DNA from: an uncultured Eubacteriales bacterium
GTDB lineage: Bacteria; Bacillota; Clostridia; Oscillospirales; Oscillospiraceae
Reading direction: 5' to 3'
Length of the DNA: 7,047 bases
Assembly (NCBI GenBank): GCA_905201305.1
Contig: CAJKNS010000125.1
Location: forward strand, 1-7,047
Shown in pieces: positions 1 through 5,991 of the stretch. Positions within the stretch are counted from its first letter, which is position 1. The number at the start of each line of letters is the position of its first letter. Below the pieces are notes generated by a model. That model had not been told where the DNA came from. It saw nothing but the letters and a program-made list of their open reading frames with translations, and ran no database searches. A program made the position numbers and the translations under genes.

Positions 1-109
1 CCCAAAAACCTTGAAATACACAAAGTATTCCTGCGTTTTTCCACCTTTTTTGACGAAAAATCTCTCGTCAGACTCTCTTGTCGATTTGTACGGTATTACC
101 TGAAAACAA

Positions 110-138
110 AGTATAGCATAGATTCCCGGTTTCTCCAA
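110..138 (-). promoter_or_regulatory. Predicted leftward sigma-A promoter with extended -10
   Basis: Read on the minus strand there is TTGGAG (138-133), a 17-bp spacer, and TATACT (115-110) preceded by TGC, which makes a TGn extended -10. Transcription would start near 103 and run left out of the window, so the gene served is not visible. The first ~100 nt of that transcript show no clear start codon with a well-spaced ribosome binding site, so they look like a leader. They contain a 6-bp inverted repeat (TGACGA 51-56 / TCGTCA 65-70). The assignment rests on motif match only. Confidence 0.45.
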
Positions 139-168
139 TGAAAAAATGGATTATTTATAAATTTTTAA

Positions 169-197
169 TTGTTTACCGGGGGAAAATGGTGTAAAAT
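169..197 (+). promoter_or_regulatory. Predicted promoter of the CapA-family gene
   Basis: TTGTTT (169-174), a 17-bp spacer and TAAAAT (192-197) match a sigma-A promoter. The tract just upstream (about 141-168) is very A+T-rich and includes the palindrome ATTTATAAAT (153-162), so it could act as an UP-like element. The start would be near 204, leaving a leader of about 28 nt. AAAGGAG at 216-222 then lies 9 nt before the ATG at 232. The start site would lie downstream of the out-of-frame ATG at 201, which supports 232 as the true start. Confidence 0.55.
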
Positions 198-231
198 AGA
201 ATGCACTATGCCATGAAAGGAGAATTGCCCA

Positions 232-1890
232 ATGGCACAGACACCCCGAGGTCCCCGGAATTCCCGGTCCAATTATCACTCGGCGCAGCCCACGCAGAAC
301 CAGCCCATGCAAAACGGCATGCAGGGCGGCGCTTATCATACACAGAATCAAGCTGGCAATCAAACCGGTCAGCGGCTGACTCCAGCTCAGAGAAAGGCGC
401 GTCTTCGCCGAAAGCAGGAGCTGATCCGGCGGCGCAGACGGCATCGGAGACTGCTGTTTGCTGTGGCATTTTTGCTGATTGTAGGCATTGCGTTTTTCGT
501 GATCCGACTGCTCAACGGCTCCTCCTCTGCACCCACGGATGCCGGGCTGGATGAGGTAGACGCCGCAGTGGACGACGAGGACGAGGAAGAGAAGAACTAT
601 ACCGGTCCTGCCATCACCACCATCGCCTTTGTGGGCGACATCTCAACTTCGGCGGATCAGGTTCAGGCAGTTACCCGCAGCGACGGCACCTATGACTTTA
701 CAAAGCCCTTCCAGAATATCGAATCGTATATTTCCGACGCGGATTATGCGGTGGGCGATTTTGAGACGACCATGGTAGACGGGCTTGCCTATGGCGGTCA
801 GCCGTATTACAATTCCCCCATTCAGCTGGCAGGCAGTCTGCGGGAGATCGGCTTCCGGCTGATGTCCACCGCCAACACCTATATGCTCAACAACGGCATC
901 GACGGTCTGACCTCCACCAAGAACTATCTGGAGGAGGCAAAGCTCAAATCCGTGGGCACCTATCTCAGCCAGGAGGACCGGGACAAAAATGGCGGCGCCT
1001 ATATCCGCACCATTCATAAGATCAAATTTGCGTTCCTGGCTTACACCAAGGGCACCGACTCCGTCATGATGCCCGAGGGCTGCGAATATGCCCTGAACAC
1101 CCTGTACAGCGACTATTCCGATTACTGGACTGACCTGAACAGCACCCAGATTCGTCAGGATGTGCAGGCGGCAAAGGACGCAGGTGCAGATGTGATTGTG
1201 GCGCTGGTCCATTGGGGCAGCGAATACGGACGCTCCATCAGCGAACCCCAGCAGGAGGCAGCAGACCTTCTGATGAAGAATGGCGTGGATGTGATTATCG
1301 GTACCCATTCCCATCTGGTGGGTGAAATGGGCTTACAGAAGGTGGAACAGACTGACGGCAGCACGAAAAACTGCTTCGTGGCATACAGCTTAGGCGATTT
1401 CTACACCGATCCCACCGACGAAGCGGCGCAGAGCTCCGTGATTCTCAATATTACCTTTGAAAAGGCGGACAACGGCTATGTGACCATGAACGCCAGCTAC
1501 GTGCCCATCTATCAGAACATCACCACCGATGACAGCGGAAAGAAGTCCTTCGAGCTGCTGGATGTTTACCAGACCATTGCGGAGATCAAGCAGCAGGACG
1601 AAATCACCTCTGCCCAGGCAAAGCTCTATAACACCATGCTGGATGTGCTGGATACGCTCCACAACTATGCAGGCGAAGAGCTGGACGCCGGACCCGATAC
1701 GGCAATCAGCCGGACGGTACAGAAGGCCCTTGACAATGGCGCATATTCCACTCAGGAAATCAAAGAGCTTCGGAAAAAAGAACAGGACGCCGCCAAGAAG
1801 GCTGCTGCGGCAGCGTCTGCTGCGCAGGAAGCGGCAGGACAGAATACCGATACAGCGGAGACAACTTCAGAAGAAACCCCTGCGGAATAA
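232..1890 (+). CDS. Membrane-anchored CapA-family (PGA_cap) protein with altered active-site motif
   Basis: The 552-residue protein resembles the CapA/PgsA family, which has a metallophosphatase-like fold and is linked in some species to poly-gamma-glutamate capsule synthesis. Residues 1-50 are Q/N/G-rich. A strongly basic stretch (about 54-73, including RRRRRHRR) precedes one membrane helix (about 74-94). An acidic linker (about 105-121) follows, so the main domain should lie outside the cell. That domain (about 128-440) has FVGDI (D136), GDFE (175-178), HWGSEY (327-332) and GTHSH (357-361). Where the family usually has ANNH, this protein has ANTY (214-217). The last ~45 residues are Lys/Ala-rich and then acidic/Thr-rich. 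AAAGGAG at 216-222 supports the start. No other capsule genes (capB, capC, capD) are visible, so a capsule role is not shown. It appears monocistronic, with its own promoter and a terminator. Family membership is fairly sure; substrate and activity are unknown. Confidence 0.88.
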   Translation: MAQTPRGPRNSRSNYHSAQPTQNQPMQNGMQGGAYHTQNQAGNQTGQRLTPAQRKARLRRKQELIRRRRRHRRLLFAVAFLLIVGIAFFVIRLLNGSSSAPTDAGLDEVDAAVDDEDEEEKNYTGPAITTIAFVGDISTSADQVQAVTRSDGTYDFTKPFQNIESYISDADYAVGDFETTMVDGLAYGGQPYYNSPIQLAGSLREIGFRLMSTANTYMLNNGIDGLTSTKNYLEEAKLKSVGTYLSQEDRDKNGGAYIRTIHKIKFAFLAYTKGTDSVMMPEGCEYALNTLYSDYSDYWTDLNSTQIRQDVQAAKDAGADVIVALVHWGSEYGRSISEPQQEAADLLMKNGVDVIIGTHSHLVGEMGLQKVEQTDGSTKNCFVAYSLGDFYTDPTDEAAQSSVILNITFEKADNGYVTMNASYVPIYQNITTDDSGKKSFELLDVYQTIAEIKQQDEITSAQAKLYNTMLDVLDTLHNYAGEELDAGPDTAISRTVQKALDNGAYSTQEIKELRKKEQDAAKKAAAAASAAQEAAGQNTDTAETTSEETPAE

Positions 1891-1897
1891 GTAAAAG

Positions 1898-1931
1898 AAG
1901 CTCCTCGGAACCGCTTGGTTCCGGGGAGCTT
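1898..1931. terminator. Bidirectional hairpin terminator between convergent genes
   Basis: The arms 1898-1912 and 1917-1931 form a 15-bp stem with one G-T wobble and a GCTT loop. On the plus strand the stem runs into TTTT (1930-1933), with a further T run at 1939-1943. On the minus strand it is followed by a T-rich stretch (complement of 1892-1899). It fills most of the 55-nt gap between the stop codons of the CapA-family gene (1890) and glnS (1946), so it likely ends both transcripts. Confidence 0.85.
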
Positions 1932-1945
1932 TTATCGGTTTTTCA

Positions 1946-3628
1946 TTACTTTTTCGCCTTAAATCCGTCCTTCAGGCTGACGGAACGGTTGAACACCAGG
2001 TGCTCCGGCGTGGAGTCCTTATCGGTGCAGAAGTAGCCCAGACGCATGAACTGGAAGTGGTCGCCGGGCTGAGTGGAAGCCAAAGAGGTTTCCACCTTAG
2101 CACCCTCTACCACGGTCAAGGAGTTGGGATTCAGGCAATCCAGGAAGTTCTTGCCCGGAGCATCGGGGTCGGGATCGGAGAACAGATTGTCATACAGCCG
2201 AACCTCAGCGTCTACCGCCGTTGCGGCATCCACCCAATGAATGGTAGCGCCCTTGACCTTCCGTCCGTCTGCGGGATCACCGCCGCGGCTGTCGGGATCA
2301 TAGGTACAGAGAATTTCGGTGATGTTGCCGTTTTCGTCCTTATTGCAGCCGGTGCAGCGGACCAGATAGGCGCCCTTCAGGCGGCATTCGGGACCATTGG
2401 GATACAGACGCTTATACTTGGGCACGGGAGTCTCCAGAAAATCATCCGCTTCCACATAGAGCTTTCCGGAGAACGAAACCATCCGGGTGCCGTCCTCGGG
2501 ATGACCGGGATTGTTCTCAATCTCAAAGACTTCCGTTTTGTCCTCGGGATAGTTGGTGATGGTCAGGGGAACGGGACGGGTCACTGCCATGACGCGCTTT
2601 GCGGTTTCGTTCAGGTCCTCCCGCAGGCAATGCTCCAGGAAGCCGTATTCCACCACAGAGGGAACCTTGGAAACGCCGATGCGGTCCGTGAAGTTCCGGA
2701 TGGACTTGGGGGTATAGCCCCGTCGGCGCAGACCGCACAGAGTGGGCATCCGGGGATCATCCCAGCCGGAGACACGGTGCTCCTCCACCAGCTGACGGAG
2801 CTTCCGCTTGGACATCACCGTATAGTTGATGTTCAGCCGGGCAAACTCAATCTGCCGGGGATGGTTGGGGACGTTCACATGCTCCACCACCCAGTTGTAA
2901 AGAGGACGGTGATCCTCATACTCCAGGGAGCACAGGGAGTGGGTGATGCCCTCCAGCGCGTCCTGAATGGGATGGGCAAAGTCATACATGGGATAGATGC
3001 ACCACTTGTTGCCCTGACGGTGATGCTCTACATAACGAATCCGGTAGAGCACAGGGTCGCGCATATTAAAGTTGCCGGATGCCAGATCAATCTTGGCACG
3101 GAGGGTATATTTTCCCTCGGGGAATTCACCGGCACGCATCCGGCGGAACAGGTCCAGGTTTTCCTCCACCGGGCGATCCCGATAGGGGGAGACGGCAGGA
3201 TGATGCAGGTCGCCGCGATATTCCTTAAACTGCTCGGGACTCAGCTCACATACATAGGCAAGTCCCTGACGAATCAGGTCCTCGGCAAACTGATAGGTCT
3301 GTTCAAAGTAGTCGGAGCCATAGAAGAACCGGTCGTCCCAGTCAAAGCCCAGCCAGTGGATGTCTTCTTTAATGGCGTCCACATATTCGGTGTCTTCCTT
3401 GGCGGGGTTGGTGTCGTCCATACGGAGGTTGCAGATGCCGCCAAACTTTAGCGCGCTGCCGAAATCAATGCACAGCGCCTTGCAGTGACCGATGTGCAGA
3501 TAGCCGTTTGGCTCGGGAGGAAAACGAGTGTGGACGGTCTGACCCTCAAACTGTCCTCCTGGGGCAATGTCTTCCTTAATGTAGTTCAGAATAAAATTTG
3601 AGGATTCTTCCAGAATTTCTTCCGCCAT
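1946..3628 (-). CDS. glnS: Glutaminyl-tRNA synthetase
   Basis: This class I aminoacyl-tRNA synthetase charges tRNA-Gln with glutamine using ATP in the cytoplasm. The 560-residue product is close to the usual bacterial length (about 550). PPEPNGYLHIGH at 37-48 holds the HIGH motif (45-48), and VMSKR at 271-275 is the KMSKS-like loop. The C-terminal anticodon-binding beta-barrels are indicated by DPADGRKVKGATIHWV and RLYDNLF, and by FNRSVSLKDGF near the end, all typical of GlnRS rather than GluRS. Three cysteines (C425, C428, C441) lie in the C-terminal region, with no obvious fourth partner. The start at 3628 is chosen because AAAGGAAG (3642-3635) lies 6 nt upstream. An in-frame ATG at 3676 would add 16 residues but lacks such a site and nearly coincides with the predicted transcription start. 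The gene is divergent from pyrH and convergent with the CapA-family gene. Many Firmicutes lack GlnRS and use GatCAB instead. Confidence 0.97.
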   Translation of the reverse strand: MAEEILEESSNFILNYIKEDIAPGGQFEGQTVHTRFPPEPNGYLHIGHCKALCIDFGSALKFGGICNLRMDDTNPAKEDTEYVDAIKEDIHWLGFDWDDRFFYGSDYFEQTYQFAEDLIRQGLAYVCELSPEQFKEYRGDLHHPAVSPYRDRPVEENLDLFRRMRAGEFPEGKYTLRAKIDLASGNFNMRDPVLYRIRYVEHHRQGNKWCIYPMYDFAHPIQDALEGITHSLCSLEYEDHRPLYNWVVEHVNVPNHPRQIEFARLNINYTVMSKRKLRQLVEEHRVSGWDDPRMPTLCGLRRRGYTPKSIRNFTDRIGVSKVPSVVEYGFLEHCLREDLNETAKRVMAVTRPVPLTITNYPEDKTEVFEIENNPGHPEDGTRMVSFSGKLYVEADDFLETPVPKYKRLYPNGPECRLKGAYLVRCTGCNKDENGNITEILCTYDPDSRGGDPADGRKVKGATIHWVDAATAVDAEVRLYDNLFSDPDPDAPGKNFLDCLNPNSLTVVEGAKVETSLASTQPGDHFQFMRLGYFCTDKDSTPEHLVFNRSVSLKDGFKAKK

Positions 3629-3634
3629 GTCTAT

Positions 3635-3642
3635 CTTCCTTT
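3635..3642 (-). promoter_or_regulatory. Ribosome binding site that fixes the glnS start
   Basis: AAAGGAAG on the minus strand ends 6 nt before the ATG at 3628. No comparable site precedes the upstream in-frame ATG at 3676, so the shorter 560-residue reading is preferred. Confidence 0.75.
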
Positions 3643-3652
3643 CCGTTTCATT

Positions 3653-3670
3653 CTGCGGGGAAAACCGCAG
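3653..3670 (-). other. Small hairpin in the glnS leader
   Basis: CTGCGG (3653-3658) and CCGCAG (3665-3670) form a perfect 6-bp stem with a 6-nt loop. It lies between the predicted transcription start (about 3679) and the ribosome binding site of glnS. It is too short to be a T-box leader. It may affect mRNA stability or translation, but no function is shown. Confidence 0.4.
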
Positions 3671-3672
3671 TT

Positions 3673-3682
3673 CCAATATTGG
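3673..3682. promoter_or_regulatory. Perfect palindrome at the predicted glnS start site
   Basis: CCAATATTGG is a perfect 10-bp palindrome lying 3 bp downstream of the glnS -10 element and covering the predicted start point. This is a typical place for an operator, but the half-site is only 5 bp and no regulator is known to me for it. It could be chance. Confidence 0.3.
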
Positions 3683-3685
3683 TGT

Positions 3686-3714
3686 ATTATACCCGGTTTT
3701 TGCGGCTTTTGCAA
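3686..3714 (-). promoter_or_regulatory. Predicted glnS promoter
   Basis: On the minus strand TTGCAA (3714-3709) and a perfect TATAAT (3691-3686) are separated by 17 bp. This is the best sigma-A match in the window. Transcription would begin near 3679, giving a leader of about 50 nt, too short for a T-box. Confidence 0.8.
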
Positions 3715-3807
3715 TCGCTTTTCGCGGGGTTATGGAGGAATATTGTCGTTTTGACCGCCGGAATCCCTGTTTTTTTCTTCGGACAAAGTAAATTTACAAA
3801 TTTCCTC

Positions 3808-3836
3808 TTTCATTCTGGTGGAAATTAGGGTAGAAT
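3808..3836 (+). promoter_or_regulatory. Predicted promoter of the pyrH operon
   Basis: TTTCAT (3808-3813), a 17-bp spacer and TAGAAT (3831-3836) give a moderate sigma-A match, with a start near 3843 and a leader of about 55 nt. The leader contains a small stem (GGGTGC 3859-3864 / GCGCCC 3868-3873, one wobble). A perfect palindrome GTAAATTTAC (3788-3797) sits just upstream of the -35 and could be an activator site or simply A+T-rich DNA. The promoter implies that pyrH starts its own operon here. Confidence 0.55.
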
Positions 3837-3883
3837 AGGGGGCGGATATTGGATCAGAGGGTGCATTGCGCCCACAGAAACAT

Positions 3884-3890
3884 AAAGGAG
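3884..3890 (+). promoter_or_regulatory. Ribosome binding site that fixes the pyrH start
   Basis: AAAGGAG ends at 3890. The first in-frame ATG (3892) is only 1 nt away, too close for initiation. The second ATG (3898) is 7 nt away, which is ideal. The start is therefore placed at 3898. Confidence 0.75.
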
Positions 3891-3897
3891 AATGAAT

Positions 3898-4614
3898 ATG
3901 AGCGAACCGCAGTATAAACGTGTGCTGCTCAAGATCAGCGGCGAAGCACTTGCCGGCGATGCCCGGCGTGGTCTGGATTTTGATGTCATCGGTAAGGTCT
4001 GCGATGTGGTAAAGCAGTGCGTGGAAAAGGGCATTGAGGTTGCCATCGTAGTGGGCGGCGGAAATTTCTGGCGCGGCATGAAGGACGGCGGCGACCGGAT
4101 GCAGCGCGTTCGGGCAGACCATATGGGCATGCTCGCCACCACCATCAATGCCTTGGCTGTGGCAGACTGTCTGGAGCAGCGGGACATTGAGGTTCGGGTA
4201 CAGACCGCCATTGAGATGCGCGCCATTGCCGAACCGTACATCCGTCAGAAGGCATGCCGCCATCTGGAAAAGGGCAGAGTGGTCATTTTCGGCTGCGGTA
4301 CCGGCAACCCCTATTTCTCCACCGACACCGGTGCTGCACTGCGGGCTGCTGAGATCGATGCAGACGTGATCCTGCTGGCAAAGAATATCGACGGCGTTTA
4401 TGACAGCGATCCTGCCGTGAATCCCAACGCCAGGAAGTATGACGATATCTGTTATACCGAGGTTCTTGCCCGTCAGCTCCAGGTGATGGATTCCACTGCC
4501 ACCAGCCTGTGCATGGACAACAACATTCCCGTATTTGTATTCGCGCTGAAAGAGCCTGAAAACATTCTCAAGGCCGCCATGGGTGAGAACATCGGCACCT
4601 ATGTCCACGGCTAA
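3898..4614 (+). CDS. pyrH: UMP kinase (uridylate kinase)
   Basis: The enzyme phosphorylates UMP to UDP with ATP in the cytoplasm, feeding UTP and CTP pools. The bacterial form is a hexamer of the amino-acid kinase fold. The 238-residue product has the family marks in order: LLKISGEALAG near the N terminus (10-20), VVGGGNFWRG, RADHMGMLATTINALAV, GTGNPYFSTDTGAALRA, and KNIDGVYDSDP with its following NPNARKYD. Length and motifs match the normal family with no breaks. The start at 3898 rather than 3892 is chosen from ribosome-binding-site spacing. It is the first gene of the rightward operon, with frr 22 nt downstream. In many bacteria rpsB and tsf precede it, but here divergent glnS lies upstream. 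CTP made from its product is a substrate of CdsA, encoded three genes on. Confidence 0.97.
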   Translation: MSEPQYKRVLLKISGEALAGDARRGLDFDVIGKVCDVVKQCVEKGIEVAIVVGGGNFWRGMKDGGDRMQRVRADHMGMLATTINALAVADCLEQRDIEVRVQTAIEMRAIAEPYIRQKACRHLEKGRVVIFGCGTGNPYFSTDTGAALRAAEIDADVILLAKNIDGVYDSDPAVNPNARKYDDICYTEVLARQLQVMDSTATSLCMDNNIPVFVFALKEPENILKAAMGENIGTYVHG

Positions 4615-4636
4615 TTCATAGAAGGAGGAAGCATAG

Positions 4637-5191
4637 ATGAAAGTTGATATGAAGCCCTATAGCCAGAAGATGGATAAGACCCTGGAGGTCCTCGCAGGGG
4701 ATTTTTCGGCAGTTCGCGCCGGTCGTGCCAGCGCTGCGCTGCTGGACCGGATTTCCGTGGAGTATTACGGTCAGGAGACCCCCATTAACCAGGTTGGCTC
4801 CATCACCTCTCCCGACCCTCGTACCCTGGTCATTGAGCCTTGGGATAAGAGCCTGCTGAAGACCATCGAAAAGGCGATTCAGGTCAGCGATCTGGGCATC
4901 AATCCCCAGAACGACGGTCGTATCATCCGTCTGGTATTCCCCCAGCTCACCGAGGAGCGCCGGAAAGAGCTCACCAAGCAGGTGAAGAAGTACGGCGAGG
5001 AGAGCAAGGTTGCCATTCGCAACATCCGCCGTGATGCCATGGACGCCATTAAGGCAATGAAGAAAAAGAGCGAAATCACCGAGGACGAGCAGAAGGTCGC
5101 CGAGAAGGATCTCCAGAAGGTCACCGATGATTACGTCAAGAAGGTAGACGAGATGGCTGCCAAGAAGGAAAAGGAGCTCATGGAGCTTTAA
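4637..5191 (+). CDS. frr: Ribosome recycling factor
   Basis: RRF works with EF-G to split the post-termination ribosome and free it for another round of translation. The 184-residue protein is of normal family length (about 185). Marks include VRAGRASAALLDRISVEYYG near residues 29-50, the conserved DLGINPQNDG, LTEERRKELTKQVKKYGEE and VAIRNIRRDAMDAIK. A Lys/Glu-rich helix forms the C-terminal arm of the three-helix bundle. A strong AGGAGG (4623-4628) lies 8 nt before the ATG. It directly follows pyrH, a pairing seen across bacteria. A strong hairpin follows the stop codon, so pyrH-frr may form the first expression segment of the operon. Confidence 0.97.
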   Translation: MKVDMKPYSQKMDKTLEVLAGDFSAVRAGRASAALLDRISVEYYGQETPINQVGSITSPDPRTLVIEPWDKSLLKTIEKAIQVSDLGINPQNDGRIIRLVFPQLTEERRKELTKQVKKYGEESKVAIRNIRRDAMDAIKAMKKKSEITEDEQKVAEKDLQKVTDDYVKKVDEMAAKKEKELMEL

Positions 5192-5204
5192 AAATTGCGG
5201 AATG

Positions 5205-5232
5205 ATAGGGGAAGGGGCAACCCTTTCCCTAT
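5205..5232 (+). other. Intercistronic hairpin with GCAA tetraloop between frr and uppS
   Basis: ATAGGGGAAGGG (5205-5216) pairs with 5221-5232 over 12 bp with a single G-U wobble, closed by the loop GCAA, which belongs to the stable GNRA class. No T run follows, so it is not a standard intrinsic terminator. It ends 9 nt before the uppS ribosome binding site (AAAGGA 5242-5247). It may stabilise the pyrH-frr message, guide processing, or limit entry into uppS. The fold is seen in the sequence; the function is inferred. Confidence 0.6.
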
Positions 5233-5253
5233 TGTCCCAGGAAAGGACGACCC

Positions 5254-5991
5254 ATGGCACTTTTCAAAAAAGAACAGGAGCCGGAGCTGCTTCCTATGCC
5301 CCGGCATATTGCCATTATTATGGACGGAAACGGCAGATGGGCAACTCGCCGCCATCTGCCCAGAACTGCCGGTCATGCGGCAGGTGCGGAAACATTCCGA
5401 AAGATTGCACTGTACTGCCGAGAGATCGGCGTAAAATATCTCACGGTCTATGCGTTTTCCACGGAAAACTGGAAGCGCCCCCAGGAGGAAGTGGGGAAGA
5501 TCATGTCCCTGATGAAGCACTATCTGCTGGAATCCATCCGGGATATGCAGAAGAACCATGTGCGCATCTGCTTTTTCGGAGATTTGGGAGCGCTCAGCCC
5601 GGAGCTTCAGCAGCTGGCGAAGGAAGCCAGCCAGGAATCTATGGAGTTCCATGATTCCCAGGTGAATATGTGCATCAACTACGGCAGCCGGGATGAGATC
5701 ACCCGTGCAGCCGGACTTTGGGCAAAGGAATGCGCCGAAACCGGAAAGAATCCCGAGCGCATTCAGCCGGAGGATCTGTCCCGGCTGATGTATTCTGCGG
5801 ATGTGCCGGACCCGGATCTCATTATTCGCCCCGGCGGAGAGATGCGCATTTCCAACTTCCTTTTGTGGCAGGCGGCATATTCCGAGTTTTATTTTACCGA
5901 CGTAATGTGGCCGGACTTTGACGAGCGGGAGCTGGATAAGGCGATTGAAGTCTATCGTACCCGGAACCGCCGGTATGGAGGAATTAAGTAA
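5254..5991 (+). CDS. uppS: Undecaprenyl diphosphate synthase (isoprenyl transferase)
   Basis: This cis-prenyltransferase adds isopentenyl units to farnesyl diphosphate to make the C55 lipid carrier for peptidoglycan and other wall polymers, at the inner face of the membrane. The 245-residue product carries MDGNGRW (23-29) with catalytic-type Asp24, the FSTENWKRP segment, and the C-terminal IIRPGGEMRISNF (190-202) with Arg192 and Arg198 for diphosphate binding. LLWQAAYSEFYFTD and WPDFDE follow. RPGGE stands where RTSGE or RTGGE is more usual. The start is supported by AAAGGA (5242-5247), 6 nt upstream. Its stop codon overlaps the cdsA start by one base (TAATG), which implies translational coupling. 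Short cis-prenyltransferases of other chain length look similar, but the genomic context favours UppS. Confidence 0.95.
   Translation: MALFKKEQEPELLPMPRHIAIIMDGNGRWATRRHLPRTAGHAAGAETFRKIALYCREIGVKYLTVYAFSTENWKRPQEEVGKIMSLMKHYLLESIRDMQKNHVRICFFGDLGALSPELQQLAKEASQESMEFHDSQVNMCINYGSRDEITRAAGLWAKECAETGKNPERIQPEDLSRLMYSADVPDPDLIIRPGGEMRISNFLLWQAAYSEFYFTDVMWPDFDERELDKAIEVYRTRNRRYGGIK

Noticed and set aside
201..554. Open frame from the ATG at 201 overlapping the CapA-family gene
   Set aside because: It is out of frame with the clear CapA-family protein, starts at or before the predicted transcription start, and has no domain features.
2000..3451. 483-codon open frame on the plus strand opposite glnS
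   Set aside because: It is in exact codon register with glnS and arises from codon bias. It lacks recognisable motifs, while glnS is unmistakable.
3629..3676. N-terminal extension of glnS from the ATG at 3676
   Set aside because: There is no ribosome binding site, it nearly coincides with the predicted transcription start, and GlnRS proteins start close to the shorter form.
3629..3679. T-box riboswitch in the glnS leader
   Set aside because: The leader is about 50 nt, far too short, and no T-box core or antiterminator is seen.
3892..3897. ATG at 3892 as the pyrH start
   Set aside because: It lies only 1 nt after the ribosome binding site; the ATG at 3898 has correct spacing.
3730..4608. 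292-codon open frame on the minus strand opposite pyrH
   Set aside because: A register-aligned shadow of pyrH; no family features and no good ribosome binding site seen.
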